64,000 nt of DNA from Puffinus mauretanicus (Eukaryota > Chordata > Aves > Procellariiformes > Procellariidae), in assembly GCA_023333565.1 (NCBI GenBank), contig JAJKFH010003680.1, positions 2,170,001 through 2,234,000 on the forward strand, given 5' to 3'. The translations under genes and the position numbers were made by a program. Below the pieces are notes generated by a model. It searched no databases. It was not told the origin of the DNA and worked only from the letters and a program-made list of their open reading frames with translations. Of the stretch, positions 1 through 12,880 are shown one piece after another. The number at the start of each line of letters is the position of its first letter. Position 1 is the stretch's first letter.

Positions 1-3000
1 AGCTGGAAAGTACAGAGGATAAAGCCTTGGGAGCAAAGGACCCAGCAGCTTGTGTGTAGGGTCTGCCCTGAAAGTGTTGGGGGTGAGCTGTGGAGAGAGC
101 AGAGTCCTGGAGCAGACAGATGTGTAGTGACGCTTTTATGTTTTCAGAGCGGCAAGTACATGTTACAATGCGGTTACAAATACATTGATGTTAGTTGTAA
201 GTGAAAAAATGAAAGAAAATATTGACTGCGAGAGTCAACCTGAAATGTCCTTCTCTCGTGAAATTCAGCCATGTAGAAAGGTTGGGGCACTGTCTTTCTG
301 CAAATCTGTCATCTCATCCTGTATTTGCTGAGAACTTTCCTGATGTATGATTCCATTTTGGACTCCATTTCCTTCTTGGACTCCCTCAGAGACTCCGTAA
401 GGCTCCATCTCTCATTTGTGTAGTTCTGATCATTTTCCACTAAATTATGGAGTCTCTCACCACACTGGAGACAGACTGCATGCCTCCTGGGTGACCCTGG
501 CCACTGGCTTACTGCCCCTTGAGAAGAGAAACAGCCCATCCAGCGAGTGCCTACATTTCAGGAGGAAAGAAACATCATTCACTACAGCTTATATTTGACT
601 TATATTGACTTGCAAATTGGCAAACACATCTGATACAACAAGGTGACTGAGATTGTAAGTGCAGCTCTGTACTGAGATCAGACACGATGGTATCTCTTTC
701 TGTGATGATGTGTCTGGGATGACTGAACTCATGCTTATATTCAGGAGGTAACTACTGCTGGAAGGCTGACACAATGACTCTGTTGATGTTGACGGGCTTA
801 GTAGCAGGCACATATTTCCTTGGTGTATGGTTTTGCAGCCAAGAGTTGTAGAAAACTGGGGCACCCTGCCAGTGTTGAGAGAAGTAAAGTACTATGGCAG
901 CCCACAAAGCAGGATGGAGGGATACACCTTCATGTTGACGTATAGGAGGCAAAAGGGACGAAGTATATTGATTTGGTCTAGTCAACAGCTCAGAAAGAGC
1001 TGGGAGATAGCTGGGTTGAGATCCTTCAGAACCACCACATTGTTGGCTGACCATCCAACACAAATAAGCAGTGCTTGTATCACGGCTAATCATCTTCATG
1101 TCAAGTACAGGTCAGACTGGCACACATCTCTGGACGTCACCTTTCCCACCCTGAAGTTGCCTTTCTCCTTGTGATTCCCCTCCTCCTGGACCCCCCATTG
1201 CACAGAAAATGAGCCAGCACATCCCCTCCCTCATCATCAGGGAGGACAGCTGTGTCTGTGGTACTGAACACTGGGACAAAACCTCATGTGGTCCATGCCA
1301 AACAGGAAAACATGTTCCCTGCTCAGAGAACACAGAGCTGCATTTCTCTTTGTAGACCACCTTTGGAAAGGCAGAAGTAGCACAAAAACTTTACAGTACC
1401 AAAATGTATGTGGAACCATAAAGTCCAGTAAAGTCTATTCAAGGGGATGTCTGTCAGTCCCAATTGACCTGCTGAGAAATTTCTATCGATTATGTCAGAG
1501 AGCTAGAGGTCTCAAAGATCCTAACTTCATGTAAATACAAAAACCAACAGCTGGCTAGAAAACAAGCATCCCCTCTCAGCATTGCCATTCTGCTGGGCAA
1601 CAGTCTGCAGGCCAACCAACACACACATCCTGGCCGGTCCATTATCAGATGTGTAGCCTTGGGACAGCCACAGCATGAGCTCGCTGACCTACTCCGTGGG
1701 TGAATTATGGTAGGTGAGGAGTGGTCATAGCACAGTGAGGGAGCTCAAGGGCCCTGGATGGGATGTGGTGGTACTACAGTGGCACAGGACACGGCAGGGA
1801 GCCAAGGGAATTGTGTCTGGGCACCCAGAGGGACAGGGGCACTGTGGCGTGGTCTGGGGTCACAGGAACGCCCTGTTGATACGCAGTGCCAGCACCATTC
1901 GGTCATGGAGGAAAGGGGGTGTTATTTCAATAAAATGTAGTCAGGGCCATAGCACAGAAACCTGGAAGAATCAGGCTTTTCAGTTCCTATAATCCTGAAA
2001 AATCCTGATTTGTCTTGAGATGGGGAGACAGAAGAAGCAGTATTGCGATTAAGCTCCAGTGATTCTTAGGGGTCTCATGCAATCTCAGGTTCCCACACTT
2101 GGGGACTGTACCAACATGCACAACAGTGGAGACAAAGATGCAGAGCTTCAGCTTTGAGACTTGGCAAGAAGTTTGGTCTCACTGTCAGTAGCTAAAAGCC
2201 AAATCCTGTGTCACTCCGTTAGAAATCATCAAAGCCAAAACCTGATCTGAGGCTCACAGCAAGAGCCCACAAACATTCTTTTGACGTTTTAATTTATCAC
2301 TTTCTGGGAGACAAAATGGTTTTGGATCATTTAAATTCATATATATGGTGTCTGAACCCATGGCAGGAGCAGCAAGGCCTTTGTGCTGTTAGAAGGACAA
2401 CACAGCTTTAGGTAGGAAAAGCCTGTTAGCAACTTCAATAATGTACTATCTACAAGGACATGGGGGTTTTTTGTTAATGCTAACAAAACACCCATGGTGT
2501 CAGCTTGTAGAAATCTTCATCTTAGGCAAGTTACCATGGCAGAGACCTGCTAAGTTCCAAGTGCCTTGTTTCAGGTTCCTTGGAGTAGACCATTTATAAT
2601 TTAGGGATGAGGAAAGAAAAGGAAAACAGAGATTTAAAAATTGCTTTGAACAAAATTCTGCAGTTGGCTACAAAAGTCTAACAAAAGGAAGAAAGTGCAG
2701 ACCTGCTTCTGGCCCCTCGTCCCATGATTATCCCATTACCTTATTCCCATTCATACCAATTTGAATAAGACCAGAATGAGCCCCTAAGGTTTAGAGATAA
2801 TCCCTCCAAGTTTCTGGTTTTACATGTTATAGTTCAGGAACTCAAATTTAATCAAAGCACAGTTATTACCTTGCAGCTGCATTACATATTACAGCTACAA
2901 TTTGCACAAATGCACTGAATGAAGATAGAAATCTCTCTGGGTATTGTATCATTTTGAGAACAAAAGCTAAACATCTTCCTGGGATGCTAAGACAAATGCC

Positions 3001-6000
3001 AGAATCAGATCTAATAAACAGCACAATCAGCTGCAGCTGCAGAACTAGTACACGAAGGGAAAAAGGACTTTTCAGCAGTTCTGCTTCCTAAGTGAACTTT
3101 CTTCCTTGAGCTGCAGGCAACACAACACAGTTAAGCCATTAGGCAAGCACCACGAGAGTAAAAGAGCACTGAAAGGCCTGCAAGAAGGGTACCGATCTCT
3201 GAAGTTTCCAGCATGTACCACTCCAGGGATTTTGAAGGAGGTTGATGGTATTTAGTTGTTTACAGGACTGAGTCCGAATGGACTGGAAAGCTCTGACTCT
3301 GGGAAACTGACTGATTGATTATGTTGTGGTAACCAGCAGAATGCCTCAATTAATTCCTCAATTAAATCCTCAATTAACTTATCAGATGCAGGACAGGCTG
3401 CGCTGGACAAGGCAGTTGATGCCTCAGCAGAATCCTTTGCCAGGCTGGAAGGAATGTGGAAATCATTCAGGATTAAAATTCCTCTGGCCCATCCAGATTG
3501 CCCCTTTGCAAACACAGCAGGACTGCAGCCCTGGGGTGATGGCAGGGATAAAAGCCTGCTCTCTGATCTGCTATTGTGGCACATCTCCTTGTCACTACTG
3601 GACTCTTAAGACCACGCTCAGCCTTATGCTAGAGAGATCAAGAGGGAGAGATCAAATAAAAATGCCAATTGTTTCACCGTGTGGTGAATATTGCTGAGTT
3701 TACACTCCTGATGCTCCCACCACCTGGCTGGGCCATTTGCAGGACCGCTTGCTGTTCCCCTTCTCCTAAAACAAAGGCGATGAACGGCGCTCATTTATAT
3801 CTGAAGACAACCCAGGTGTACTTGTGCAGAGCTTTCCTCTGTTCCTGCCCCGGTTTCTTCTACTCCTCCTGACTGAAACAAATAAATCTTGTTACCCCTA
3901 CATACTCAGCCAGTATATCACAGGTTGTATAGCTCGCAGCTGTTCTCGCAGTATCCATGCCGAGGTGTGGGTAGCTCAGCGTGCAGGTGTTGCCTGTCTT
4001 TTCACACCTTCATTCCCTTTGAGCTCTTTATTCTTTCGTGTCTTTCACAATGTTGGTCTCTTCTCAGCAAGGATTCGAGTTTATAACCTGCTCGTGCTTA
4101 ACCGCCTGTCTTATCTGCAGGCATGGAGTGGAGTTTGCAGGAATGTTTAACAAAACGAGCTGGAAGCATTAGCTTGACTGCAGCTCAGCAGAAAAGCGCA
4201 CCAAAATCCTTTGACTGCACTTGAGGGTTTCTTCTATAATGACTCACTTTGTGCAGGGAAATGTTATAAATTTAGGCAGAAATTAGTAGCACAAGTGTGT
4301 GAATATTTCCTCATTGACAGTTAAGGAAAAACAGTAAAAAAATTAGCTGTGAAGTGGCCTTTAAATGAAAAACCCATTACAGCTACATCAGCCGGATAGA
4401 AATAGAGTGCAAATGTTTTTTTTTCAAGAATGCAAATGGTTTTATTTTGGGAGTTTTGATTGAATTAAATAGAAGTTCAAATTATCCTGCAATTGAATTA
4501 ACTGGAAGTCACTGTATTTCTCACACATTTCATAAAGATGAATAATCCAATCACATAAGATTTTAAAGAGTACTTACAGCACGGTTTTGCTGCCTTTAAG
4601 ACTGCATGAACTACGAGTGATTTGTCCTTTTCCATGCAGTCCATTCTGAGAGATCCCACACTGTTTATGTGGTACGCTCATTACCCACCAACAAAGCTAG
4701 CACATATGCATTCAGAAAGGAATTGAAATCCCTCAACTTTTTTGCCTCTTCAAAATTAGAAACTACATGGCAGAGGAGGAAGAAGCCACCTGCACAGTCA
4801 GGTTCAAAGTGTAGGAGTCCAAAAAAATCGGTGTAAGAGAGTGAAAGACATTTTAGACTGATGGGTGTCCCTTAAATGACTGCATTGTGGAGCTGCTATC
4901 ACCCTTCGGGTGGATAGAAGGATGTCACTGATGGTGACAAGCTCTTCATGGGGGCTTCTGCTCAGTCATAATCTGTGTGGTACTGTATCTGCTATTCACA
5001 CAGCCAAAGGTTTTGCAGGGATTCAGGATTTTATTAAGAGGGTGTGGCTCAAAGCCCATCCAGCTCCTGAAACCACCATACCAGTTCTCCTGATACTCTA
5101 TTCCTGTCACCTGCTGCAGCCAGAGAAGCTGGTTGTTAGAGCGAAAGCCTTTTGTTGGATTTCCTTGACTTTGGGCACTGACCAAAAATACCCTACCTGA
5201 CGATGACCCCATGGATGCGCCCATGGAGCTGCCACCTCTCAGTGTGGGACAGCAGACCTGCAGATGATTTGCAGAACATGAGCTCAGCTGCCTCTGTGAG
5301 GCAAGAGTGTCACTGTGTGACCTGGTCTTTCTCAGCTAGCCACGATGGCCTGAAAACTCTTCTACTGTACATTTGCTCATTTGATTTCTCACACCCTCTG
5401 CTCATGCTGGTGTCCTCTCACACCAGTTCCTCTGCTTTGCACTTCATCAGTGGAGCTTCTTCTGCATGTGCTGAGCTGTGCTGAGCTGTGCTTTGCTGTC
5501 CTCTAGCCAAGGTCAGGTCCACACGGCTCATGCACATTGCTGTGCTAGTAGTATACTCTCTCCTGCTGATGATCACATATGCTCTGCTCCTAAAATGGAA
5601 GGAGGATGCTACCTTTTTTACAGGCAAAAGAACCTGAAGAAAAGTGACACCTGGGTGAGAGTCTGTGTCATCTGTTCTCTGCACAAGAGAATGATCTTGT
5701 CAGATTTATGTTGTGGAGTGAAACATGGAGATCTGATTTCACCCTTAATTCTGCCAGAAATCTTATGTGACCTTCAGCAAAACACCGAGTGCCTTCATCC
5801 CTAGATCACCATCTTCAAAGAGGCATCTACAAACTTGGGGGAGAGCCCAACTTTCTCCCAGAGCTGCCTGGCTGATGCTAGTCCCTAAAAGGTATTTCTT
5901 GCACCTTGGCTCCTGTTTGCAGCTCCAAACCTTCCCCTGCACTGGTGGGAAAAAGCAGCTCCCTTATGCCTTGGATAGAGCTGAATCCTGCACTGAGGTG

Positions 6001-8489
6001 AGACCAATCCCAGAGGAATGGGAAGTCTCAGTGTTCTCCAGTTATCCAGAAATCACCTTTACTACTAGGAAAATGTTGAGGGGAAAGCAGAGAGTTCAAT
6101 CATTACAATGCAAATATTGTCAGTATAGGTTTAAAGATGTTAAAATACGTTACCAGAACTTTAAATTAGCTCCAGATGGGTTGTTTTCTGTGGTCAAAGA
6201 GCTGTTGGGACACATACACAGCGATGTGGTGGAGAACCAATACTTAAATAAAATTCCAGTCTTTGGCACATCCACAAAAGCGTCCTGAATTAGGGACAAG
6301 CGTAACTTCATATCCCCAAAACTCCTCTGGGATTCTGCTCAGAATCGGTGTTTCCTTGCAGTGGTTTCCTGTGACACACAAGTCTGCTATGGACGGGTCC
6401 CACCTAATTTAATAGCAGTGATGTTAAATTAGCAGTGTGTGTGTGTGTGGCATTCCGGCCCTGACCAGATGGCACACAGACCCAGTGTGAGGACAGGGCT
6501 CAGCCTCTGGCCTTGACTTTGACGTACACTACGCAATATACTATGTATAAACACACACATGGACAAATGTGATTTCTACAAGCCTATACCTGAAAATGTC
6601 CCTCTTGGATCAAGGTTTAGACACGATGGTAGCCAAAAAGCGGCTGGGGGAACAATGAGCCTGGTGTATATTTTAATTCAAGGAAAAACGTTACAGAGAA
6701 TCACACTTACTCCTTTTGAGGATATGAATTTTTTGGGAGAGAGGTGACCTCTTAACGTGTGCCTGTGCAGTGCTCTGGGCCTCCTCTGGGCCTTGGCACA
6801 CGTGGCTAGCGCAAACAGCAGACATTACAATAAACCTTGGTCACACTCTGTTTATGTACTGTACATTGCAAATAACGAGACTCAAACCTGTTTTGCCTCT
6901 TGGCACCTCGCTGCTTTGCTCAATGTTCCTGCCCTGCTCCGCAGAGGTCATGCTTCAGGTTTTCTAAATCTGACCCTTCACTGAGCGATTCCATTATCTT
7001 GTACAGCACCGCACCCCCCTATTCTGTGGCTGGCAATGTCACTTTTGTCCCCATGCAGATGGTCCCATCACAGCAAATTCTGCCCATTTATCGAATGCCT
7101 GGACAGATGAGCTTTCCTGTACTTCATCACAATGGCAAGACATGCATGACTGACAAACGCACAAGTAGCAGGGATGGCTCATGTGTGCTTGTGGAACCTG
7201 CTAGCACACCCTGGCATCCCAAGTCACCTCCACAAATGTTGCTGCAGATCTTTCACCTAGCTCTTTCACCTCTCTGTACCAAGCCTCTTCTTCAAAACTT
7301 TGTTCATTACCACGACTGTGTCTGATGAGCAGAGTGAGATAATTTTACAACAGCTACCTGTTGCTACTAAGAGGAAAGGGAACAATTAGTCTTCTTGGTC
7401 AATAAGAACAGAAGGGGTTACCTGACAGCAGATAAAATTTAAGTCTTGAAAACACAAAACCAACAGTCAGTGCATGAGGATTTGGATGTTGGCTTGAGAG
7501 GCACCAGAGAAATCCCCCAGATGGTCAAGCTCACAACATTAAAGAGGCAGATGTAAATGACAGGCTAAAAACGTTACAGGCAGATGATTCAGGGCAAAAT
7601 CCAACCGGCATGTTGCCTGGGGATAGAAAGTCTCTTTTCCCCATACCATTCTTTTTCTTGAACAACTCACTACAAAGTCCTTGTACCAGCTTTCCCTGGT
7701 CACTACTAGAGGCAACTTACTGGGCTAGAGGACCAGCAGAACTGTCACAGCACTGCGGATTGTTAGGAAACCTAAATTGCATGGTTCATGTACAAGGACC
7801 AGCCACCTCTCCTGGGGGCAGACGTAATTAAATTTTGCTCAGTCATGCAGGTAGAGAAGAAGGTCTTGATAATCTTGCCTCTTGTCCTTGCACGCCTCCA
7901 TAACAGACTGCGTGGCAGCTGGCCTTGCCTCTCTAGAATGCACAAGCTGGAAACCCAGAATGCTGGAGGAGCTGAGTACTCCCCCTAGGCTTCAGATGGT
8001 CTGTCTTGTTTCTCGCCTCAGAAAGGAGTCCAGCAAAGCTCTCACCAGCACAGCACCCCTCAGAGAAGGAAACTTCATTTTTTCAAAGGAAAATGTCTTA
8101 TTCTGTGTCTGCAACTTCTCATGCATGAAATCTGCATGCGTCTTGCTGCAAATATGAAAGCCTGCAGACTGCACCCTTACCAGGCTGGCCAAACAGTGAC
8201 CAGCAGCTCAATCAGCATCCGTCACCCGTCACCCTTTGAACAGCAGCTGGCTTTGGCAGACCTCAGTTTGCTTTATGTAGGAGGCGCAACCCTAATCGCA
8301 ATGAGGGAAACAAGACAGTGCAGGTTCAGGCTCCCTGGCTGGCCAGTCTCATGAGCAGAGCTAAAGCCTCATCTCTTTGTGAGTCTGGGTAGGGAGGACA
8401 CAGGCTCACAAGTCAGCAGCAGAGTCAGTAATGAAAACACAGAGCTCTAATGCCCTTTTCATTGTAGATATCAAAAGACTGTCCCACAA
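1..8489. other. Gene-poor 5' flank, no recognisable gene
   Basis: Mixed-composition DNA with scattered open frames of 60 to 173 codons. None shows a known domain, a consistent exon/phase chain or a supporting promoter. The longest (5767..6288, plus, 173 codons) has no recognisable motif and ends near an AATAAA-like string. In mammals CITED4 and KCNQ4 lie beyond CTPS1 on this side, but I see no trace of either here. Lightly conserved noncoding RNA exons cannot be excluded by eye. Confidence 0.5.
3344..3379. repeat. Short tandem repeat, 12-mer x3
   Basis: Three contiguous 12-nt units of the form CCTCAATTAANT, differing only at position 11 of the unit (T, A, C). It is a minor intergenic minisatellite with no coding context. 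Confidence 0.85.
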
Positions 8490-8605
8490 GGGTCAGACTC
8501 CTTAACTCCACCTTACACAGGAGAAACTGAGGCACAGAACTGTGACATGACCTCCCAGGAGTGAGGACGGAGAGCTGGTCTCAGTCCAGCACTCTGTCCA
8601 AAGGC
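8490..8605 (+). repeat. Possible ancient MIR-like SINE fragment
   Basis: The order of short motifs resembles the core and 3' part of amniote MIR/CORE-SINEs: a 'ttacacaggagaaactgagg' block, then 'cacagaactgtgacatgacc', then 'gagctggtctcagtccagca' and 'ctctgtcc'. The spacing also agrees with MIR. This is recognition by eye. Divergence is high and no tRNA-like head or target duplication was found. Confidence 0.5.
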
Positions 8606-11600
8606 AGCACAGGCTTCATCATACAGAGCTGAGAGCTTTAAACCCCAGCACATGCTGCTTTCTGCATTTGCAAAAATTCTTCTTCCTACCCACCCCCCTT
8701 TCTGGTGACGCGCTGCCCTGTTCTCAGCCAGCTCTGCTCACTGCTATCTTCTTACTAGGTCACAGTCCCCTGACCAAAACGTTTCCTTCCTAGCATGGCT
8801 GAGCTCCGCAGCACCTCAGTGGGTTCGCTCCTTGCTTCCTAGGAAAGAAACTCTTCTTCATGGAGAAAAAGAAGTAGATAGGAGGAGGCCTGAAAGTGAA
8901 GAAATCCTGCCTGAAAGAATCAAGACCTACCAGGAAGGATCACAATTCCTCGGTCCCAGTGGGACGGCACTGCAGAGGCTGACCCAGAAGGGTGCTGCCA
9001 AATGCCATCTAACCCTCAAGGCGCATGTCGTACTCCAGTACTTGGTCCCAGAGCAGCTCTGAGGTCCCCACGCGTGTCACCACTGCCTGGCCTCGTCCCT
9101 TTGTCACTTCAGAAACTCTTCTTTTACTGTTCAATTCCACCATCTAGTGGACATTTCTGGAGAAGACACAGCGCAGCCATCCACTGGGCAAGACGAGAGG
9201 ACAAGAGCTATCACAGAACTTGTAGTACACTATACACCTTCCTCGTACAGCTCTGATTCTTATATTATTTTGCATCTTTTGTAAGATCTGCCCAAACCCC
9301 TTTGTTACTCAGGATAACAGAAGTGTTTATTTGCATTTTGGTGAAAACCTGATCAAGTTCAGAGCAAAAGTGTAGACTCAGTAAAGGATTTGAACACTTT
9401 ACACAAAGCCTGTAGTAATCCTGCACATGGAAACCTCAAGGAGCTGTACGGAAGGCCCAAGGGGAACGTCCTGTTATGTGGAAGCGGGGATGGACTCCAC
9501 CTGTAAAAGCAGATTTCTCCCCAAATCAAATTCTGTACAGTCTGCTTGCCGCTTGCCAATGACTCCACATCACCCCTGCTAAGTTTATGACAATGAAACA
9601 TCAGGTGAAATCCAGTAGTCAGCACACAGTGGAAACCAAACGCAGAAGAGCTTCTCCAGTGTTCCAAGGCCTGGCTGACCACTGCAGCAGCTTTGAACCA
9701 CGTTATGGGAATTGGTCAGGAGAAACTGAAAAATTGGGATTTTACAGTCTTCTCTGCAGAAGAAAGAGCAGTGTCGTACCTCAGGTAGTACACATCTCCA
9801 TTACAAAGAGAGAACTGCCACCTCCACCACTGAAGAAGCCTCTTAGTGGACAACTGGGTCGCAGTAGGAACTGTATTATCATCGTTTCAGCAGCCACAGA
9901 GTAAAACTGAGGGTGACTCTGGAGAAGGGCAGATGGCAATCACTCTCATGTCTTGATATTTAGCTGCCTGCAACATTCTGTATTAAAAAACAGCCAACGA
10001 TGGCACTTCAGCAGCACGCGAGACGCTCCACCTTGTCAATGGGAGGCTTTGTGCACTCCTCCAAGTGAAGGGTAGCTTTCAGATACGTTCTCTGCATAAC
10101 AGCTCAGGTTGCTCCTCATGGTTGCAGTATATACCGGTGTTAGTGCCACATAAATCAGTTGGATCTGCATGAATTACTGCTTTCTGCAGATGTTGCTTTG
10201 GTGTGCCTTGCACAGCAGAGAGGACAGCAGAGGGGGTGGAGTAGCTGCACCTCCTGCACGTCTGCTAGCGCTGTGTAAATGATCATTCTGGTGCACGGCT
10301 GGGTGGTGCCAATGCCACCTGCCTGGCAGGGTGCTTTGGGGTAAATGTTTTGCAGTTTTCTGTGAAGTTCTCAAACTGCACAGAACAGTCAAAAAAAAAA
10401 AAAGACTAAAAACTTTTATAAACTGCAATAAGGGCAAGCAGTAGGATTTTAAGCAAAAGAAAAGGGCATTTGATTTCGCAAGACTCGGAGGGTTTGGCTC
10501 GCCCCAGATACTGTATCAAGCTCTTACGGACAGATCAGAGCCGGCTCTGGGCTCAGGCAGAGCACGCGGCGGAGCGCTGGGGTGACAGCCTGCAGAAGCA
10601 GGTTCGACAGGCCTCCTTTTGTTGTAGATCAGGGCTTGCATCTCGCAGATATTAGGCAAAATCAACTTTTCTGTGGAATTTTAAGGCAATCAAAGAAAAA
10701 AATGCAAAATCAATGATGAACGAAGTGAATTTGTTAAGAAAAGCCCTCACTTGAAAAAAAAAGTTAAATGTATCTTTCAGAGAAAATACAAATCCCAATA
10801 CCTATAATCGGGATTATAATACAATGTAATAATAAACAATAATTAATGTATCAATATAGTAATATATTATATAATAATTTATTATGATTATCATAATCAT
10901 TAATATTATATGCATATAATATCAGAATAAGCATTTCCCTGCATCAATAGCCACCTAAACATTAAGGAAGTTCAAGTGAGTATTTGCGGATTCCAGTATA
11001 TTCTTGCCTCACATAATCCCTGTAACACATTAACATTCACCAGAACTATGCCAGTCCTCTGAGCAATGCTTTCCAGTTAATTTGTTCTGCTGTGAATCAA
11101 ATCCTGTTAAATAAACGGAGTGGCTCCATTTAATCTCATTTCACATTTCTGAAAGGAAAATATTCACAATCTGTATTTTACTGAGAGCTGAGAACAAGAT
11201 ATTATAAGGGCAAAACTTACTAAGGGCAATACTAAGGGTGAAACAACACCACCACTCTTCCCCCACTTCTCCTCTAAAAAGTTGATGTAATTTTGCGTAA
11301 CTTGAGATATTTGTGATTTGACTTTTCTGGGTCACTGTTATTCCACACCATTTAACGTTCACAATAGCTCCCACTGAGTGTAGTTATCTCTTAAGCACCG
11401 CTGGATATGCAACCCCTGAGGCCTTAATTAGGCACTGAGGAAATGATTTATGTGTCTAAAAGGAGATGCTCCCATTTAGGTTACATACACCTCTGAAAGT
11501 AAGAACTTGCCTTCAGTCACAAAGCAGTTGCCACAGGCAGATGTCTTATGCCCCACTCATGAAATGGGAAAAGCTGGGACATCCAGACCCAGCCCTGGAA

Positions 11601-12284
11601 CAACTCAACCTCCCTGTGCCTTATCGGGATGTGCCACTGGACACTCACAGCCAGTGCACACAGATGGTGCACATACCCTTTCCTGCATTTCTGCACACTT
11701 ACTGTCACCGCTTCATCAGACCCATCACCACTCCTTCCTTAAAAAAAGTGTTGGAAACTGATGTTATTCTCACTTGTGAGCTACTCGCGCAACAGAAAAA
11801 AGCAAGAGGAGCTCTTCATGGAGAAACAAAATAGCACTGCTAGGCAATTCTGAAAGCAAATGCTCTCTCAGAGAGTCCTGTCAAGGGCACTGGACGCCGT
11901 GCACTACTGCTGTGCACGGTCACTGCACACCAGCAGCAAGGGGAAACCTTCTGCTTCTGGGGAAGGCAAGAGGCAGCTTTGCCTGTGGAGCTGATCAACA
12001 CACAGGAGAACAAGTCCGTGGAGAAATATGCTGGCAGGCCAGATGAACACTGGAAGAGGAGAAGACCCACGATGACAGAATCCACTGGCACACGCGTTTC
12101 CACAGCACAGACGACAGACATCTAACTGCCAGCAAGGAGAACCTGGAGCAGCATCCCTGCCACCCCCCCCCCCGCCCCAATTCCCGGCATAGCTGCCTGG
12201 GGACGTGGCACTGTGTCTCAACCAACCTCACAGGCTGATAGGGGCTGCTCTGTGCTGGCCACCACAAACACCAGATGACCTAGA
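8606..12284. other. Intergenic, no recognisable gene
   Basis: Only short unsupported frames are present. The interval contains an AT-rich patch (annotated separately) and a poly-A run near 10390. No domain, splice chain or RNA gene was recognised. Confidence 0.5.
10795..10935. repeat. AT-rich low-complexity tract
   Basis: About 140 bases almost entirely of A and T, made of TAAT, TATA and ATTAT permutations with local inverted symmetry around 'attatgattatcataat'. It could form cruciform or unpaired structure. No gene is associated with it. Confidence 0.8.
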
Positions 12285-12346
12285 ATGGAATCATAGAATC
12301 ATTTAGATTGGAAAAGACCCTTAAGATCATCAAGTCCAACCTCAAC
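12285..12346 (-). mobile_element. CR1 LINE 3'-end fragment (reverse orientation)
   Basis: The plus strand reads 'aatcatagaatcatttagat', then 'ggaaaagacccttaagatca' and 'tcaagtccaacc'. This is the reverse complement of the avian CR1 3' terminus, including the CATAGAATC tail motif. Similarity is lost after about 60 bases, so this is a severely 5'-truncated copy. It lies 0.5 kb from a larger CR1 in the same orientation. Confidence 0.85.
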
Positions 12347-12880
12347 CTGGGCTCTCCTTGGTCCCCAGGCAGCTTGTGAAATCAGTGCATGCCTAATCCA
12401 CACCAAATCCTGCACCCGCTCCCTCCACAGCAGAGAGGGTGCTCGCACTCCCCGCGCTGGACAGGAACCCCTGGGCAAAAATCTCAACTAACGGCAGGTC
12501 TGGGGATCCACGACCCCAGGGGTACTCGTGCTGTAACCTTCCCCAGGCCAGGAATGCCTGGTGTAATTAGGCATTGTGATTTGTGGGGGGAAAGTAACTT
12601 GGGCACATTAGCTGCAATCAACAGCAATGCATTTCACCCGTAAGCCATTCACTGTGAATACACACAGGCTGCTTCTCCAATGTGCACGACCCTCACCAAA
12701 ATGTCAATAAGCTTTTCAGAGGCAAAACCCTCTGAGTATTTGGGTCATGGAGCGGTATTTTTAATTTCTTAAATCATTGGAATATGCCCTTTGTACGGTC
12801 AGACAACTCCTCTTGCTGGGAAGGTTGTGATATCACCTGCACAGAAGGGGTAATCCATTTAACAAAGATTAAAGAGCACG

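Noticed and set aside
752..1174. Overlapping 115-codon frames on opposite strands, considered as a retroviral or gene remnant
   Set aside because: No protease, reverse-transcriptase or other motif, no LTR-like flanking repeats, and no splice structure.
3965..4090. tRNA-like A-box ('gtagctcagcgtgcagg') and B-box-like ('ggattcgagtt') pair
   Set aside because: The boxes are about 100 bases apart, too far for a tRNA, and no acceptor-stem pairing is visible.
5767..6288. 173-codon plus-strand frame
   Set aside because: Contains a single CxxC-like pair (CKYCQY) but no complete zinc finger or other domain, and no supporting gene structure.
9138..9160. 'ccatctagtggac', considered as a CTCF site
   Set aside because: Several core positions disagree with the CTCF consensus. 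Too weak to claim.
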